Positions 8,242-16,919 of a stretch of 64,000 nucleotides of DNA are shown here, one piece after another. A model generated the notes under the pieces. That model had not been told where the DNA came from and made no database searches. It saw only the letters and a list, made by a program, of their open reading frames with translations. The position numbers and the translations under genes are program-made. The DNA is from Nocardioides albertanoniae (GTDB lineage Bacteria; Actinomycetota; Actinomycetes; Propionibacteriales; Nocardioidaceae): positions 1,656,501 to 1,720,500 of the forward strand of contig NZ_VFOV01000001.1 of the NCBI RefSeq assembly GCF_006716315.1, written 5' to 3'. Each line of letters starts with the position of its first letter. Position 1 is the stretch's first letter.

Positions 8242-9788
8242 GCGCCGCGCATGCCATGAACCGCACGCTGGTGGTCTGGTGCGCCGACTGGCCGGTCGCC
8301 TCGGCGCTGGGTGAGCAGGGGCTGCCGCGGCACCTGCCTGCGGCGGTCTTCGCGCAGAACCGGGTCCAGGCGAGCAACCAGGCGGCCCGCGACTTCGGGA
8401 TCAAGCGCGGGATGCGGCGTCGGGATGCGCAGTCGCGCTGCCCCGAGGTGCAGGTGCTCGCTGCCGACGAGCTCCGTGACACGCGGGCTTTCGAGGAGGT
8501 GCTGACCCGGCTGGAGGAGCTGCGTCCCGGGGTCATGCCGCTGCGCCCCGGGCTGGTCGCGCTGCGTTCGCCGGCCAGGTTCTACGGTGGCGAGGCCGAG
8601 GCCGGCGCCGCGATCGCCGAGTGCGTGGTGGGGCTCGGGGTCTGGGACGTGCGGATCGGCATCGCCGACGAGCTCTTCACCGCCGAGCAGGCCGCGCGCA
8701 GCGCCGGGCTGCAGGAGACCTACGCGGTCCCGGTAGAGGGAGGCTCCGCGGCGTTCCTGCGGGCGCTGCCGGTCCACGTCCTCGAGGACGCGAACACGGT
8801 CAGCCTCCTGCAACGGCTCGGCCTGACCACGCTCGGCGGCCTCGCCGACCTGCCCGGTGCCGACGTCAAGGCCCGTTTCGGCGCGCAGGCCGCATGGGTC
8901 CGACGGGTGATCCACGGTGAAGGGCTGCGACCGGTCGCAGGCCGTACGCCACCACCCGAGCTCGCCACCGAGGTGGCCTTCGAGCCGCCGCTCGACTCCG
9001 CGGAGGCGGTCTGCTTCTCCTCGCGCCAGGCTGCGGGAGGGTTCGTGAAAGGGCTCGCGGCGCGACAGGAGGTCTGCACCGAGGTGCGGATCGAGGTCGC
9101 GATGGAGACTGCGTCCCTCTCGCGCGGCGCCGACTCCTGCCGCACCTGGGCGCACCCGCGCTGGTTCTCCTCCGCCGATCTCATCGACCGGCTGCACTGG
9201 CAGCTCGCTGGAGTCGACGGAGGCGGGGCGGTGACCCAGGTCCGCTTCGTGCCCGAGGTCGCCGTGCCCGAGGCGGTTCACGCCGACGGGCTCTGGGGCG
9301 GCACCGACCAGCGCGTCGAGCGCGGCATCGCCCGGGTGCAGGGGCTGCTCGGCCGTGAGGCCGTCGTCGCCCCCGTGATCCAGGGTGGCCGGAGCCCGCG
9401 CGAGCGGCAGGCGTACGTCCCCTGGGGCGACCGCCCCACCACCCTCCGCGACCGGGCGCTGCCCTGGCCGGGGAGCATTCCGCCGCCGGCGCCGGCCAGG
9501 GTGCTGGCCGATCCCTGGCCGGCGGAGGTCTGCGACCAGGCCGGGCGGCAGGTGGTCGTCCTGCCGCGGGGTGGCCTCTCCGGCGAGCCGGTCCGCTACC
9601 GCCCCACGGCCGCCCAGCCCTGGCAGCGGATCGCCTCCTGGGCCGGGCCGTGGCCGGTCACCGATGGCTGGTGGGAGCCGGGCGGTGGCCGGCGGGTCGC
9701 CCGTTTCCAGCTCGTCGGTGTCGACGGTCGCGCCTGGCTGGCCACCTTCGACACCGACCACTGGGTCACCGAAGCGAGCTATGACTGA
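8238..9788 (+). CDS. imuB: ImuB, catalytically dead Y-family polymerase homologue
   Basis: A 516-residue Y-family (DinB-like) protein. The N-terminal palm begins LVVWCADWPVASAL, and the segment where active polymerases carry the SIDE acidic pair reads ALRSPARFYGGEAE, so the second catalytic acidic motif is missing. This is the hallmark of ImuB, which acts as an adaptor that links DnaE2, ImuA' and the beta clamp during translesion synthesis. The helix-hairpin-helix region (LLQRLGLTTLGGLADLPGADVKARFG) and a long C-terminal tail are present. It overlaps dnaE2 by one base. Confidence 0.9.
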   Translation: MSAAHAMNRTLVVWCADWPVASALGEQGLPRHLPAAVFAQNRVQASNQAARDFGIKRGMRRRDAQSRCPEVQVLAADELRDTRAFEEVLTRLEELRPGVMPLRPGLVALRSPARFYGGEAEAGAAIAECVVGLGVWDVRIGIADELFTAEQAARSAGLQETYAVPVEGGSAAFLRALPVHVLEDANTVSLLQRLGLTTLGGLADLPGADVKARFGAQAAWVRRVIHGEGLRPVAGRTPPPELATEVAFEPPLDSAEAVCFSSRQAAGGFVKGLAARQEVCTEVRIEVAMETASLSRGADSCRTWAHPRWFSSADLIDRLHWQLAGVDGGGAVTQVRFVPEVAVPEAVHADGLWGGTDQRVERGIARVQGLLGREAVVAPVIQGGRSPRERQAYVPWGDRPTTLRDRALPWPGSIPPPAPARVLADPWPAEVCDQAGRQVVVLPRGGLSGEPVRYRPTAAQPWQRIASWAGPWPVTDGWWEPGGGRRVARFQLVGVDGRAWLATFDTDHWVTEASYD

Positions 9789-12700
9789 TGGGCTGGAACA
9801 ACCCCGAGATCCCGTGGAAGGAGCTGGAGCGGAGGCTGTCCGGTCGCCCTCCGAAGGACCCCTACGGTGATGCACCGATCTCGCGACGCAAGAAACGGAT
9901 GACCGAGGAGGCGGTTTCGTGGCCAGAAGGTCCGGTGGTGCCCTATGCCGAGCTCCACGCCCACTCCGACTTCTCCTTCCTCGACGGCGCCAGCAGCCCC
10001 TCGGCGCTGGTCACCGAGGCCATCCGGCAGGGGCTGCACGGGCTGGCGATCACCGACCACGACGGGTTCTACGGGGCGCCCGCCCTGGCCGAGGCGGCTC
10101 AGAAGCTGGTGCCGGAGACACCGGAGACAACAGAGCCGCCGGAGAGGAAGCTGCTGACCGTCTACGGCGCTGAGCTGTCCCTGGGCCTGACCAAGCCGCA
10201 GAACGGGGTCGCCGACCCCGAAGGCAGTCATCTGCTGGTGCTCGCCAGGGGCGTCGACGGCTACCGGCAGCTGGCCGCGGCGATCACCGAGGCCCAGCTG
10301 CGCGGCGACGAGAAGGGCCGGCCGACCTACGACCTCCACGAACTGACTGACCGGTCAGTCAGTTCGTCACAACCCTGGATGATCCTCACCGGGTGCCGCA
10401 AGGGTGCCGTGCGCCAGGCCCTGACCGACGCCGGCCCGATCGCCGCTGCTCGGGCGCTGCGTGAGCTCACCGACATGTTCGGGCGCGACAACGTCGTCGT
10501 CGAGCTGACCGATCGCGGCCACCCGACCGACGCCTACGACAACGACCTGCTCGCCGGCATCGCCCGCGAGCTCGGGCTGCCCACGGTCGCCACCAACAAC
10601 GTCCACTACGCCACGCCCGACCGGCATCGGGTGGCCGACGCGCTCGCCGCGGTCCGCGCGCGGCGCACCCTGAGCGACATCGCCGGCTGGCTCCCGGCCG
10701 GCCCGACGGCGTACGTCAGGTCGGGGGAGGAGATGCAGCAGCTCTTCCGCCGCCACCCCGGCGCGGTGGAGCGCAGCGTCGAGATCGCGCAGGAGTGCGC
10801 CTTCGACCTGCGCAAGGCCACGCCCAAGCTGCCCAAGCGTGGGATCCCCGAGGGCGAGACCGCCGCGGGCCGGCTGCGCCACCTGACCGAGAAGGGCTTC
10901 GCGGAGCGCTATGCGAAGCCGAACGCCACCGACCCGGAGTTCGTCGCGAAGGCCCGCAAGCGTGTGGAGCATGAGCTCGCGGTCATCGAGGGCAAGGACT
11001 TCCCGGGTTACTTCGTGATCGTGCACGACATCGTCGAGTTCGCGCGAGGAGAGGGGATCCTCTGTCAGGGGCGAGGATCGGCGGCCGCGTCCGCGGTCTG
11101 CTTCGCGCTGGGGATCACCGCGATCGACCCGGTCTTCTACCGGCTGCCGTTCGAACGGTTCATCTCCGTGCATCGCGAGGAGGAGCCCGACATCGACGTC
11201 GACTTCGACTCCGACAAGCGCGAGAAGGTGATCCAGTGGGTCTACCAGCGGTACGGCCGCCGCAATGCCGCGCAGGTGGCGAACATCGTCGGCTACCGGC
11301 CGAAGATGGCGGTCAGGGATGCGGCCAAGGCGCTGGGTCACAGCCCCGGGCAGCAGGACGCCTGGTCCAAGCACGTCGGCTACTCCCGCGTCGAGGCTCC
11401 TGATGACATCGGCATCCCCGCCCCGGTCCTGGCGCTCGCCGCCGAGATCCACGGCGCACCGCGTCATCTCGGCATCCACTCCGGCGGGATGGTGCTGACC
11501 GAGGAGCCGATCGGCGAGGTGGTGCCGATCGAGCGGGCGCGGATGGATGACCGCACCGTGATCCAGTGGGACAAGGACGCCGCCGAATACATGGGGCTGG
11601 TGAAGTTCGACCTGCTCGGGCTCGGCATGCTGGCAGCGCTCGACCACATGATGCATCTGGCGCTCGAGCACCTGGGCGAGGACTGGGCCCTGGCGACCAT
11701 CCCCAAGGAGGAGCCGGCGGTCTACGACATGCTCTGCCGTGCCGACTCGATCGGGGTCTTCCAGGTCGAGTCACGTGCTCAGATCGGCACCCTGCCGCGG
11801 CTGCAGCCGCGATGCTTCTACGACCTGGCCATCGAGATCGCGCTCATCCGGCCGGGGCCGGTGCAGGGCGGGGCGGTCCATCCCTACGTACGCCGCGCCA
11901 CCGGGCGCGAGAAGGCGAGCTATGCCCACGAGGTGTTGGAGCCGGTGCTGGGGCGCACCCTCGGGGTGCCCCTGTTCCAGGAGCAGCTGATGGAGATGGG
12001 CCGGGTGCTGGGCGACTTCGATGCCGACGACGCCGATCTGCTGCGTCGGGCGATGGGATCCAAGCGCGGCGTCGAGCGCATCGACTCGCTCAAGGCGCAG
12101 CTCTACAGCGGCATGCGCAGCAAGGGCCTCACCGAGGAGCAGGCCGAGGCGATCTACGGCCAGATCCTCTCGTTCGCCAACTTCGGCTTCGCCGAGTCCC
12201 ACGCGCTCTCGTTCGCCAAGCTCGTCTACGCCTCGTCGTGGTTCAAGCTCCACTACCCGGCCGCGTTCCTGGCGGGGCTGCTCCGCGCCCAGCCGATGGG
12301 CTTCTACTCGGCCCAGTCGCTGACCCAGGACGCCCGTCGCCACGGCGTGGAGGTGCGCCGCCCCGACCTCCACCTCTCCAGCGCGACCGCCGATCTGGAG
12401 CCGGTCGATCTGGGCCCGGCCGACCCCGATCTGTCACCGACCGGCAAGGACGAGTGCCGACTCGACACGGAGGAGAAGAGCCCGTGGGTGCCCGGCACCC
12501 CCGACCCCACCCCGGAGCACCGCCGCGACGCCAACTTCGCGGTGCGGTTGGGTCTGGACTCCGTCCGCGGCATCGGCAAGGAGGTCGCCGAGCGGATCGT
12601 GAAGGCCCGCGAGGAGCGCCCGTTCGAGGACTCCCTCGACCTCTCGCGCCGGGCCGGCCTGGAGCGCACCCAGCTCGAGGCGCTGGCCACCGCGGGGTGC

Positions 12701-13255
12701 CTGGAGGTGTTCACCTCGAGCCGCCGCCGGGCGTTGTGGCAGGCAGGATGGACCGAGACGGAGGATCAGCTCGAAGGCGTACGCTTCACCGCCGAGACGC
12801 CCGAGCTGCCCGATCTGGATCCGGTCGAGGAGACCCTCGCCGACCTCTGGGCGACCGGTGTGACCCCCGGCAGCCACCCCTTCGCCCACCTCCGTCAGGG
12901 GCTGACCGCGGCAGGCCTTCCGAAGATCGCCGACCTCCCCACCTATGACTCCGGGCGCCGCATCACCGTCGCCGGCCTGGTCACCCACCGGCAGCGCCCC
13001 GGCACCGCCGGCGGGGTCACCTTCATCAACCTCGAGGACGAGACCGGCATGCTCAACGTCGTCTGCTCGGCCGGTCTGTGGAAGAAGCATCGCAAGATCG
13101 CGGTCTCCACCTCCGTCATGCTCATCCGCGGCATCCTCGAGCGCAACGACAACGTCACCAACCTGCTCGCAGACCGGCTCGCCCCGCTCGACGAGATCCA
13201 TCCGGAGGCAGCCAAGGCCATCGCCTCCCGCCACCGCTCCCGCGACTTCCGCTGA
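9788..13255 (+). CDS. dnaE2: Error-prone DNA polymerase III alpha subunit DnaE2
   Basis: A 1155-residue C-family polymerase, the catalytic partner of the ImuA'/ImuB mutasome in SOS mutagenesis. The N-terminal PHP domain starts at YAELHAHSDFSFLDG (HAH at 57-59). The catalytic palm motif PDIDVDFD places metal-binding Asp at 468 and 470. A helix-hairpin-helix stretch (GLDSVRGIGKEVAERIV) and a C-terminal OB fold (RRITVAGLVTHRQRPGT) follow. It is somewhat longer than mycobacterial DnaE2, partly from an N-terminal extension. A perfect 30-bp palindrome lies inside codons for TDRSVSSS (10338-10367). Repeat array B starts within about ten bases of the stop. Confidence 0.95.
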   Translation: MGWNNPEIPWKELERRLSGRPPKDPYGDAPISRRKKRMTEEAVSWPEGPVVPYAELHAHSDFSFLDGASSPSALVTEAIRQGLHGLAITDHDGFYGAPALAEAAQKLVPETPETTEPPERKLLTVYGAELSLGLTKPQNGVADPEGSHLLVLARGVDGYRQLAAAITEAQLRGDEKGRPTYDLHELTDRSVSSSQPWMILTGCRKGAVRQALTDAGPIAAARALRELTDMFGRDNVVVELTDRGHPTDAYDNDLLAGIARELGLPTVATNNVHYATPDRHRVADALAAVRARRTLSDIAGWLPAGPTAYVRSGEEMQQLFRRHPGAVERSVEIAQECAFDLRKATPKLPKRGIPEGETAAGRLRHLTEKGFAERYAKPNATDPEFVAKARKRVEHELAVIEGKDFPGYFVIVHDIVEFARGEGILCQGRGSAAASAVCFALGITAIDPVFYRLPFERFISVHREEEPDIDVDFDSDKREKVIQWVYQRYGRRNAAQVANIVGYRPKMAVRDAAKALGHSPGQQDAWSKHVGYSRVEAPDDIGIPAPVLALAAEIHGAPRHLGIHSGGMVLTEEPIGEVVPIERARMDDRTVIQWDKDAAEYMGLVKFDLLGLGMLAALDHMMHLALEHLGEDWALATIPKEEPAVYDMLCRADSIGVFQVESRAQIGTLPRLQPRCFYDLAIEIALIRPGPVQGGAVHPYVRRATGREKASYAHEVLEPVLGRTLGVPLFQEQLMEMGRVLGDFDADDADLLRRAMGSKRGVERIDSLKAQLYSGMRSKGLTEEQAEAIYGQILSFANFGFAESHALSFAKLVYASSWFKLHYPAAFLAGLLRAQPMGFYSAQSLTQDARRHGVEVRRPDLHLSSATADLEPVDLGPADPDLSPTGKDECRLDTEEKSPWVPGTPDPTPEHRRDANFAVRLGLDSVRGIGKEVAERIVKAREERPFEDSLDLSRRAGLERTQLEALATAGCLEVFTSSRRRALWQAGWTETEDQLEGVRFTAETPELPDLDPVEETLADLWATGVTPGSHPFAHLRQGLTAAGLPKIADLPTYDSGRRITVAGLVTHRQRPGTAGGVTFINLEDETGMLNVVCSAGLWKKHRKIAVSTSVMLIRGILERNDNVTNLLADRLAPLDEIHPEAAKAIASRHRSRDFR
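10338..10367. repeat. Perfect 30-bp palindrome inside dnaE2
   Basis: Arms ACGAACTGACTGACC and GGTCAGTCAGTTCGT meet with no spacer. The centre TGACTGACCGGTCAGTCA resembles operators of TetR-family repressors. It encodes a few extra residues (TDRSVSSS) between two conserved DnaE2 blocks, which suggests an insertion rather than a constrained coding segment. Confidence 0.9.
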
Positions 13256-13265
13256 CCCCCGCAGG

Positions 13266-13398
13266 TCGAGAAGTCACTCCTGCAGGGCGAGAAGTCACTC
13301 CTGCAGGTCGAGTGGGCACAACGTTGCCCACTCGACCTGCAGACCTGACGCCTCGACCTGCAGACCTGACGCCTCGACCTGCAGACCTGACGCCTCGA
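13266..13398. repeat. Polar 21-bp repeat array around a palindrome, copy B (inverted relative to A)
   Basis: Two type 2 units on the left (13266-13286, 13287-13307; core AGTCACTCCTGCAGG), a 28-bp centre (13308-13335; arms TCGAGTGGGCA and TGCCCACTCGA), and three identical type 1 units on the right (13336-13398; CCTGCAGACCTGACGCCTCG). A partial unit precedes it right after the dnaE2 stop. Unit order and the length of 133 bp equal the reverse complement of copy A. It separates convergent dnaE2 and the GNAT gene. Confidence 0.95.
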
Positions 13399-13408
13399 CG
13401 AGACAGGG

Positions 13409-14113
13409 TCAGAGGGGTGCGCGGAAGAGCTCGAAGGTCGTACGCCGCCGCAGCTCGAAGCCGAGACCCAGGTAGACCGAGATGGCGCTGGTGTTGGTGA
13501 CCGAGGCGTGGAGCAGCGCCCGCGAGCCGCGGGCGTGGATGTCGGCGGTGATCGCACCGACCAGACGGCTCGCGAGGCCGCGCCCGCGGGCTTCGGGGGC
13601 GGTGCAGACGGCGCTGATCTCGACCCATCCGCCGGGGTGCATCCGCTGGCCGGCCATCGCGACGAGGCGGCCTTCGTGACGCAGCCCCAGATACGTACCC
13701 ATCGTGTGGGTCGAGGTCTCGAACGGTCCGGGCTCGGTGCGAGCGACGAGATCGAGCATCTCGGGCACGTCGGCGTCGCCGAGCACGATCGCCTCCGGAT
13801 CGGGTGCCGCCGTGACGCGTGACGTCTCGACGAGCTGCACCCCTTCGCCGCCGCCGACCCGCGACCACCCCTCGCTGCAGACGCCACCCGCGCCGGTGAT
13901 CAGCGCCGTACCTCCGGGGCCGACGACCCCGGCCAGATCCCGCCACGCCTGCGGCTCGTGCGGGTCGGAGACCGCGGCGAAGATCGACACGTCGGGCCGG
14001 TAGCGCCGCCCGAGCCCCGAGCCTTCGGCAAGCGTTGCGTGCGCACCGGTCAGCGAGTGCCAGGCCGGGTTGTCGAGGACGTCATCGAGGAGGTCTGGCT
14101 GGGAGACGGACAC
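13409..14113 (-). CDS. GNAT-family N-acetyltransferase
   Basis: A 234-residue GNAT acyltransferase. The N-terminal 90 residues are a divergent first domain; the C-terminal half holds the acetyl-CoA site: VCTAPEARGRGLASRLVGAI carries the Q/RxxGxG/A pyrophosphate loop, followed by NTSAISVYLGLGFELRRR. It resembles the FR47-like subgroup, so an amine or peptide N-terminus is a likely acceptor, but the substrate is unknown. The GTG start at 14113 has a CAAGAT hexamer six bases upstream and no ribosome site. It is divergent from hemW (69-bp gap) and convergent with dnaE2 across repeat array B. Confidence 0.85.
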   Translation of the reverse strand: MSVSQPDLLDDVLDNPAWHSLTGAHATLAEGSGLGRRYRPDVSIFAAVSDPHEPQAWRDLAGVVGPGGTALITGAGGVCSEGWSRVGGGEGVQLVETSRVTAAPDPEAIVLGDADVPEMLDLVARTEPGPFETSTHTMGTYLGLRHEGRLVAMAGQRMHPGGWVEISAVCTAPEARGRGLASRLVGAITADIHARGSRALLHASVTNTSAISVYLGLGFELRRRTTFELFRAPL

Positions 14114-14182
14114 ACCCGGATCTTGCCACCCCCACCCCAGGCGCGGTTAACCCATTTCGCCGGCTGGCTCGATAATGGACGG

Positions 14183-15394
14183 GTGCCTTCTGCTCTGCCT
14201 CCCGGTGACCCCGCCCCCGCCGACGGAACACTGCCGGCCGACTCGCTGAGCACCCTGGGGGAGAAGGGGCTGGGCTTCTACGTCCACGTCCCGTTCTGCA
14301 CGGTCAGATGCGGCTACTGCGACTTCAACACCTACACCGCGATCGAGCTCGGCGAGGGCGTGAGCCGCACGACGTACGCCGACCAGGCCATCGAGGAGGT
14401 CAGGCTGGCCCGCCGCGTGCTGGGTGAGCGCGAGAAGCAGGTCGACACCGTCTTCTTCGGCGGCGGCACGCCGACGCTCCTCCCGGCGCAGGACCTTACG
14501 GGCGTCCTCGGCGCGATCAGGGACGAGTTCGGCCTCGCCGACGACGTGGAGGTGACCACCGAGGCCAACCCCGACTCGGTCGACCTCGACTACCTGCGCG
14601 CCCTGCGCGAGGGCGGGTTCACCCGGCTCAGCTTCGGGATGCAGTCGGCCGTTCCCCACGTGCTCGAGACCCTCGACCGCACCCATGACCCCGAGCGGGT
14701 GCCGCAGGTCGTCGAGTGGGCACGGCAGGCCGGTTTCGAGCAGGTCTCCCTCGATCTCATCTACGGCACCCCGGGCGAGTCGATCGACGACTGGCGCACG
14801 AGCCTCGAGACCGCTCTGGCGAGCGACCCCGACCACATCTCGGCGTACTCCCTGATCGTCGAGGACGGCACCGCGCTGGCCCGGCGAGTCCGGCGGGGCG
14901 AGCTCGAGATGCCCGACGAGGACGACCTCGCCGACAAGTACGAGCTGGCCGACGCCGCCCTGCGGAAACACGGCCTGACCTGGTACGAAGTCTCCAACTG
15001 GGCCACCGACGCCACCCAGCGCTGCCGCCACAACATGCTCTACTGGCAAGGCGGCGACTGGTGGGGTGTCGGCCCCGGCGCCCACAGCCACGTCGGCGGC
15101 ACCAGGTGGTGGAACGTCAAGCACCCCAAGGCCTACGCCGATCGCATCAACGACGGCCTCAGCCCGGCCCACGCCCGCGAGATCCTGGCCGCGGAGGACC
15201 GGCGCGTCGAGCGCGTCCTCCTCGAGCTCCGCCTCGCCGACGGGCTGCGGGTCGAGGTGCTCGACGACGAGGGCCGCGCCGCCCTTCCCGGGCAGGTGAG
15301 CCGCGGCCTGGTCACCGTCGCCGACGGCACGATCGTCCTCACCGACACCGGCCGGCTCCTCGCCGACGCCGTGGTCCGAGACCTGCTGCCCTGA
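14183..15394 (+). CDS. hemW: Radical SAM haem chaperone HemW (HemN-like)
   Basis: A 403-residue radical SAM protein. The 4Fe-4S motif CTVRCGYC is at residues 39-46, followed by FFGGGTPTLL and TTEANPDSVD as in HemN/HemW. HemW proteins bind haem and deliver it to target proteins; they lack the extra cysteines and activity of true coproporphyrinogen dehydrogenase HemN. The C-terminal HemN domain (GGDWWGVGPGAHSHV) is present. GTG 14183 is preferred: the hexamer GATAAT ends six bases before it, fitting a leaderless mRNA. Four 10-bp repeats follow the stop. Confidence 0.88.
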   Translation: MPSALPPGDPAPADGTLPADSLSTLGEKGLGFYVHVPFCTVRCGYCDFNTYTAIELGEGVSRTTYADQAIEEVRLARRVLGEREKQVDTVFFGGGTPTLLPAQDLTGVLGAIRDEFGLADDVEVTTEANPDSVDLDYLRALREGGFTRLSFGMQSAVPHVLETLDRTHDPERVPQVVEWARQAGFEQVSLDLIYGTPGESIDDWRTSLETALASDPDHISAYSLIVEDGTALARRVRRGELEMPDEDDLADKYELADAALRKHGLTWYEVSNWATDATQRCRHNMLYWQGGDWWGVGPGAHSHVGGTRWWNVKHPKAYADRINDGLSPAHAREILAAEDRRVERVLLELRLADGLRVEVLDDEGRAALPGQVSRGLVTVADGTIVLTDTGRLLADAVVRDLLP

Positions 15395-15398
15395 AGCC

Positions 15399-15438
15399 AT
15401 GAGAGGCAATGAGACGCCCTGAGAGGCCCTGAGGACGG
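15399..15438 (+). repeat. Four degenerate 10-bp tandem repeats after hemW
   Basis: ATGAGAGGCA, ATGAGACGCC, CTGAGAGGCC and CTGAGGACGG abut one another, starting four bases after the hemW stop. The unit shares TGAGAGGC. No matching hairpin was found. Confidence 0.65.
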
Positions 15439-15511
15439 GACGTTGGTCCTGATCGCAGGATCAGGGGAGTTCCTGATTGGTAAAGAGCCTCAGGCAGGGC
15501 AGTGTGGAGCC

Positions 15512-15706
15512 ATGGCTACCACAACTCTTTCTCGTCCGTCCGACAACAAATGGATCGCCGGTGTCTGTGCCGGCCTCGGTGACCGCTTCGGCATCGACGC
15601 CAACCTGATCCGGCTGGCCTTCGTGATCTCCTGCCTGCTGCCCGGACCGCAGTTCATCGTCTACATCGTGCTGTGGATCATCATGCCCAAGCGTGCTGGT
15701 TACTGA
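15512..15706 (+). CDS. PspC-domain small membrane protein
   Basis: A 64-residue protein that is essentially one PspC domain: LSRPSDNKWIAGVCAGLGDRF with the conserved GVCAGLG, then FGIDANLIRLAFV and a single transmembrane helix LLPGPQFIVYIVLWIIMP. PspC proteins signal in the phage-shock membrane stress response or act as membrane-associated partners of sensor kinases. In actinobacteria many stand-alone copies have unknown partners. ATG 15512 is used; a longer frame from 15443 adds residues unlike the family. It is convergent with the DUF3097 gene and overlaps its end by seven bases. Confidence 0.82.
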   Translation: MATTTLSRPSDNKWIAGVCAGLGDRFGIDANLIRLAFVISCLLPGPQFIVYIVLWIIMPKRAGY

Positions 15707-16548
15707 TCCACCGTCACGAAGTCGATCAGCTCCTCGACCCGCCCGAGCAGGGCGGGCTCGAGGTCTCCGAAGGAGGAGACCCGGGAGAGGATGTGCTTCC
15801 ACGCCCTCGCGATGTCGGCCTGGTCGCGGTGGGGCCAGCCCATGTGCTGGCAGATGCCCTTCTTCCACTCGATCGAGCGCGGCACCGATGGCCACTTCTC
15901 CAGCCCGAGCCGATCCGGCTTGACCGCCTGCCACACGTCGATGAACGGGTGGCCGACGATCAGCACGTCCTTGCCGACCGCGGAGCGCCTGATGGAGTCC
16001 GCGATCCGGGCCTCCTTGGAGCCCTTGACCAGGTGGTCGACCAGCACGCCGACACGTCGCTGCGGGCCCGGCCGGAAGGAGACCAGGTGGTCGGCGAGGT
16101 CGTCGACGCCGCCGAGGTATTCCACGACGACGCCCTCGATCCGCAGGTCGTCGCCCCAGATCTTCTCGACCAGCTCGGCGTCGTGACGCCCCTCGACGAA
16201 GATCCGCGACTCGCGCGCGACCCGGGCCTTCACGCCTGAGACCGCGACCGACCCCGAGGCGGTCTTGGCCGGCTTGGCCGGAGCCGTGCGCGTCACCGGG
16301 GGAGTGAGGATGACCGGCTTGCCCTCCAGCCAGAAGCCGGGACCGAGCGGAAACGTACGCCGCTTGCCGCGCCTGTCCTCCAGCGTCAGCGTGTGCAGGT
16401 CGCGGTCGATCCGGACGATCTCGCCGACGAAGTCGGTCTCGACCTCCTCCACCACCGCGCCCAGCTCTGCGGGGGTCTCGACGGCGCGCCCGTTCTTGGG
16501 CTTGCGCCAGTCGCCGGCAAGGACGTCGGAGCCGTAGCGATCGCTCAT
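15700..16548 (-). CDS. DUF3097-family protein
   Basis: A 282-residue actinobacterial protein matching DUF3097 as I remember it: start MSDRYGSDVLAGDWR, an early beta-rich part (FVGEIVRIDRDLHTLTLEDRRGKRRTFPLG), then a TOPRIM-like part with FVEGRHDAELVEKIWGDDLR, GVLVDHLVKGSKE and VLIVGHPFIDVWQAVKP. The EGxxD...DH pattern suggests a TOPRIM-type nucleotidyl or nuclease fold, which is inference. The product's function is not established. ATG 16548 is chosen over 16584 because the family starts with MSDRYGSD. Its last bases overlap the convergent pspC gene. Confidence 0.78.
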   Translation of the reverse strand: MSDRYGSDVLAGDWRKPKNGRAVETPAELGAVVEEVETDFVGEIVRIDRDLHTLTLEDRRGKRRTFPLGPGFWLEGKPVILTPPVTRTAPAKPAKTASGSVAVSGVKARVARESRIFVEGRHDAELVEKIWGDDLRIEGVVVEYLGGVDDLADHLVSFRPGPQRRVGVLVDHLVKGSKEARIADSIRRSAVGKDVLIVGHPFIDVWQAVKPDRLGLEKWPSVPRSIEWKKGICQHMGWPHRDQADIARAWKHILSRVSSFGDLEPALLGRVEELIDFVTVDQ

Positions 16549-16606
16549 CCGGGTGAGGGTAGTGACCGACACCCTCGGGGGCACGCAGCCACGCCGCGTG
16601 CGCAGA

Positions 16607-16879
16607 TCAGTACAGCGAGCCGGTCAGCACCCGGCCGAGCTGCTCGAGCACCTCGTCGGGGGTCGTGGCGGTCGCCGGGAACCGGAAGGTCGCGTGGTGG
16701 CCGCCGTCGAGGGTGATCCAGGAGACCTCGACGCTCTCGGAGGTGAGGTTGGAGAGGCGTACGCCCACGATGTGCCGCGGGCGCAGGCCCAGGCGTGCCG
16801 CGAGGGTGTGGCACAGGTCGGCCTGGTGCTCGTCGTTCGCGTGGTCCGTGATGCGGGCCAGTCGATCGTCAGCAATCAT
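16607..16879 (-). CDS. DUF2470-domain protein, probably iron/haem related
   Basis: A 90-residue protein consisting of one DUF2470 domain: DHANDEHQADLCHTLAARLG resembles the His-rich first helix (xxHMNxDHxxxL) of the C-terminal domain of HugZ/HutZ-type haem-degrading proteins, followed by GVRLSNLTSESVEVSW. In those enzymes the domain contributes to haem binding. Here it stands alone. A near-consensus IdeR/DtxR iron box lies 41 bases upstream, so iron-dependent repression is likely and supports a role in haem or iron handling. No haem oxygenase is adjacent. Confidence 0.72.
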   Translation of the reverse strand: MIADDRLARITDHANDEHQADLCHTLAARLGLRPRHIVGVRLSNLTSESVEVSWITLDGGHHATFRFPATATTPDEVLEQLGRVLTGSLY

Positions 16880-16919
16880 GGGACTCTCCAGTGGGGCGAA
16901 AGCGTTGAATCAGTTTCTC

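Noticed and set aside
7373..13398. Composite transposon around the SOS cassette
   Set aside because: No transposase or target-site duplication was seen; the inverted repeats are reported as a finding without calling a mobile element.
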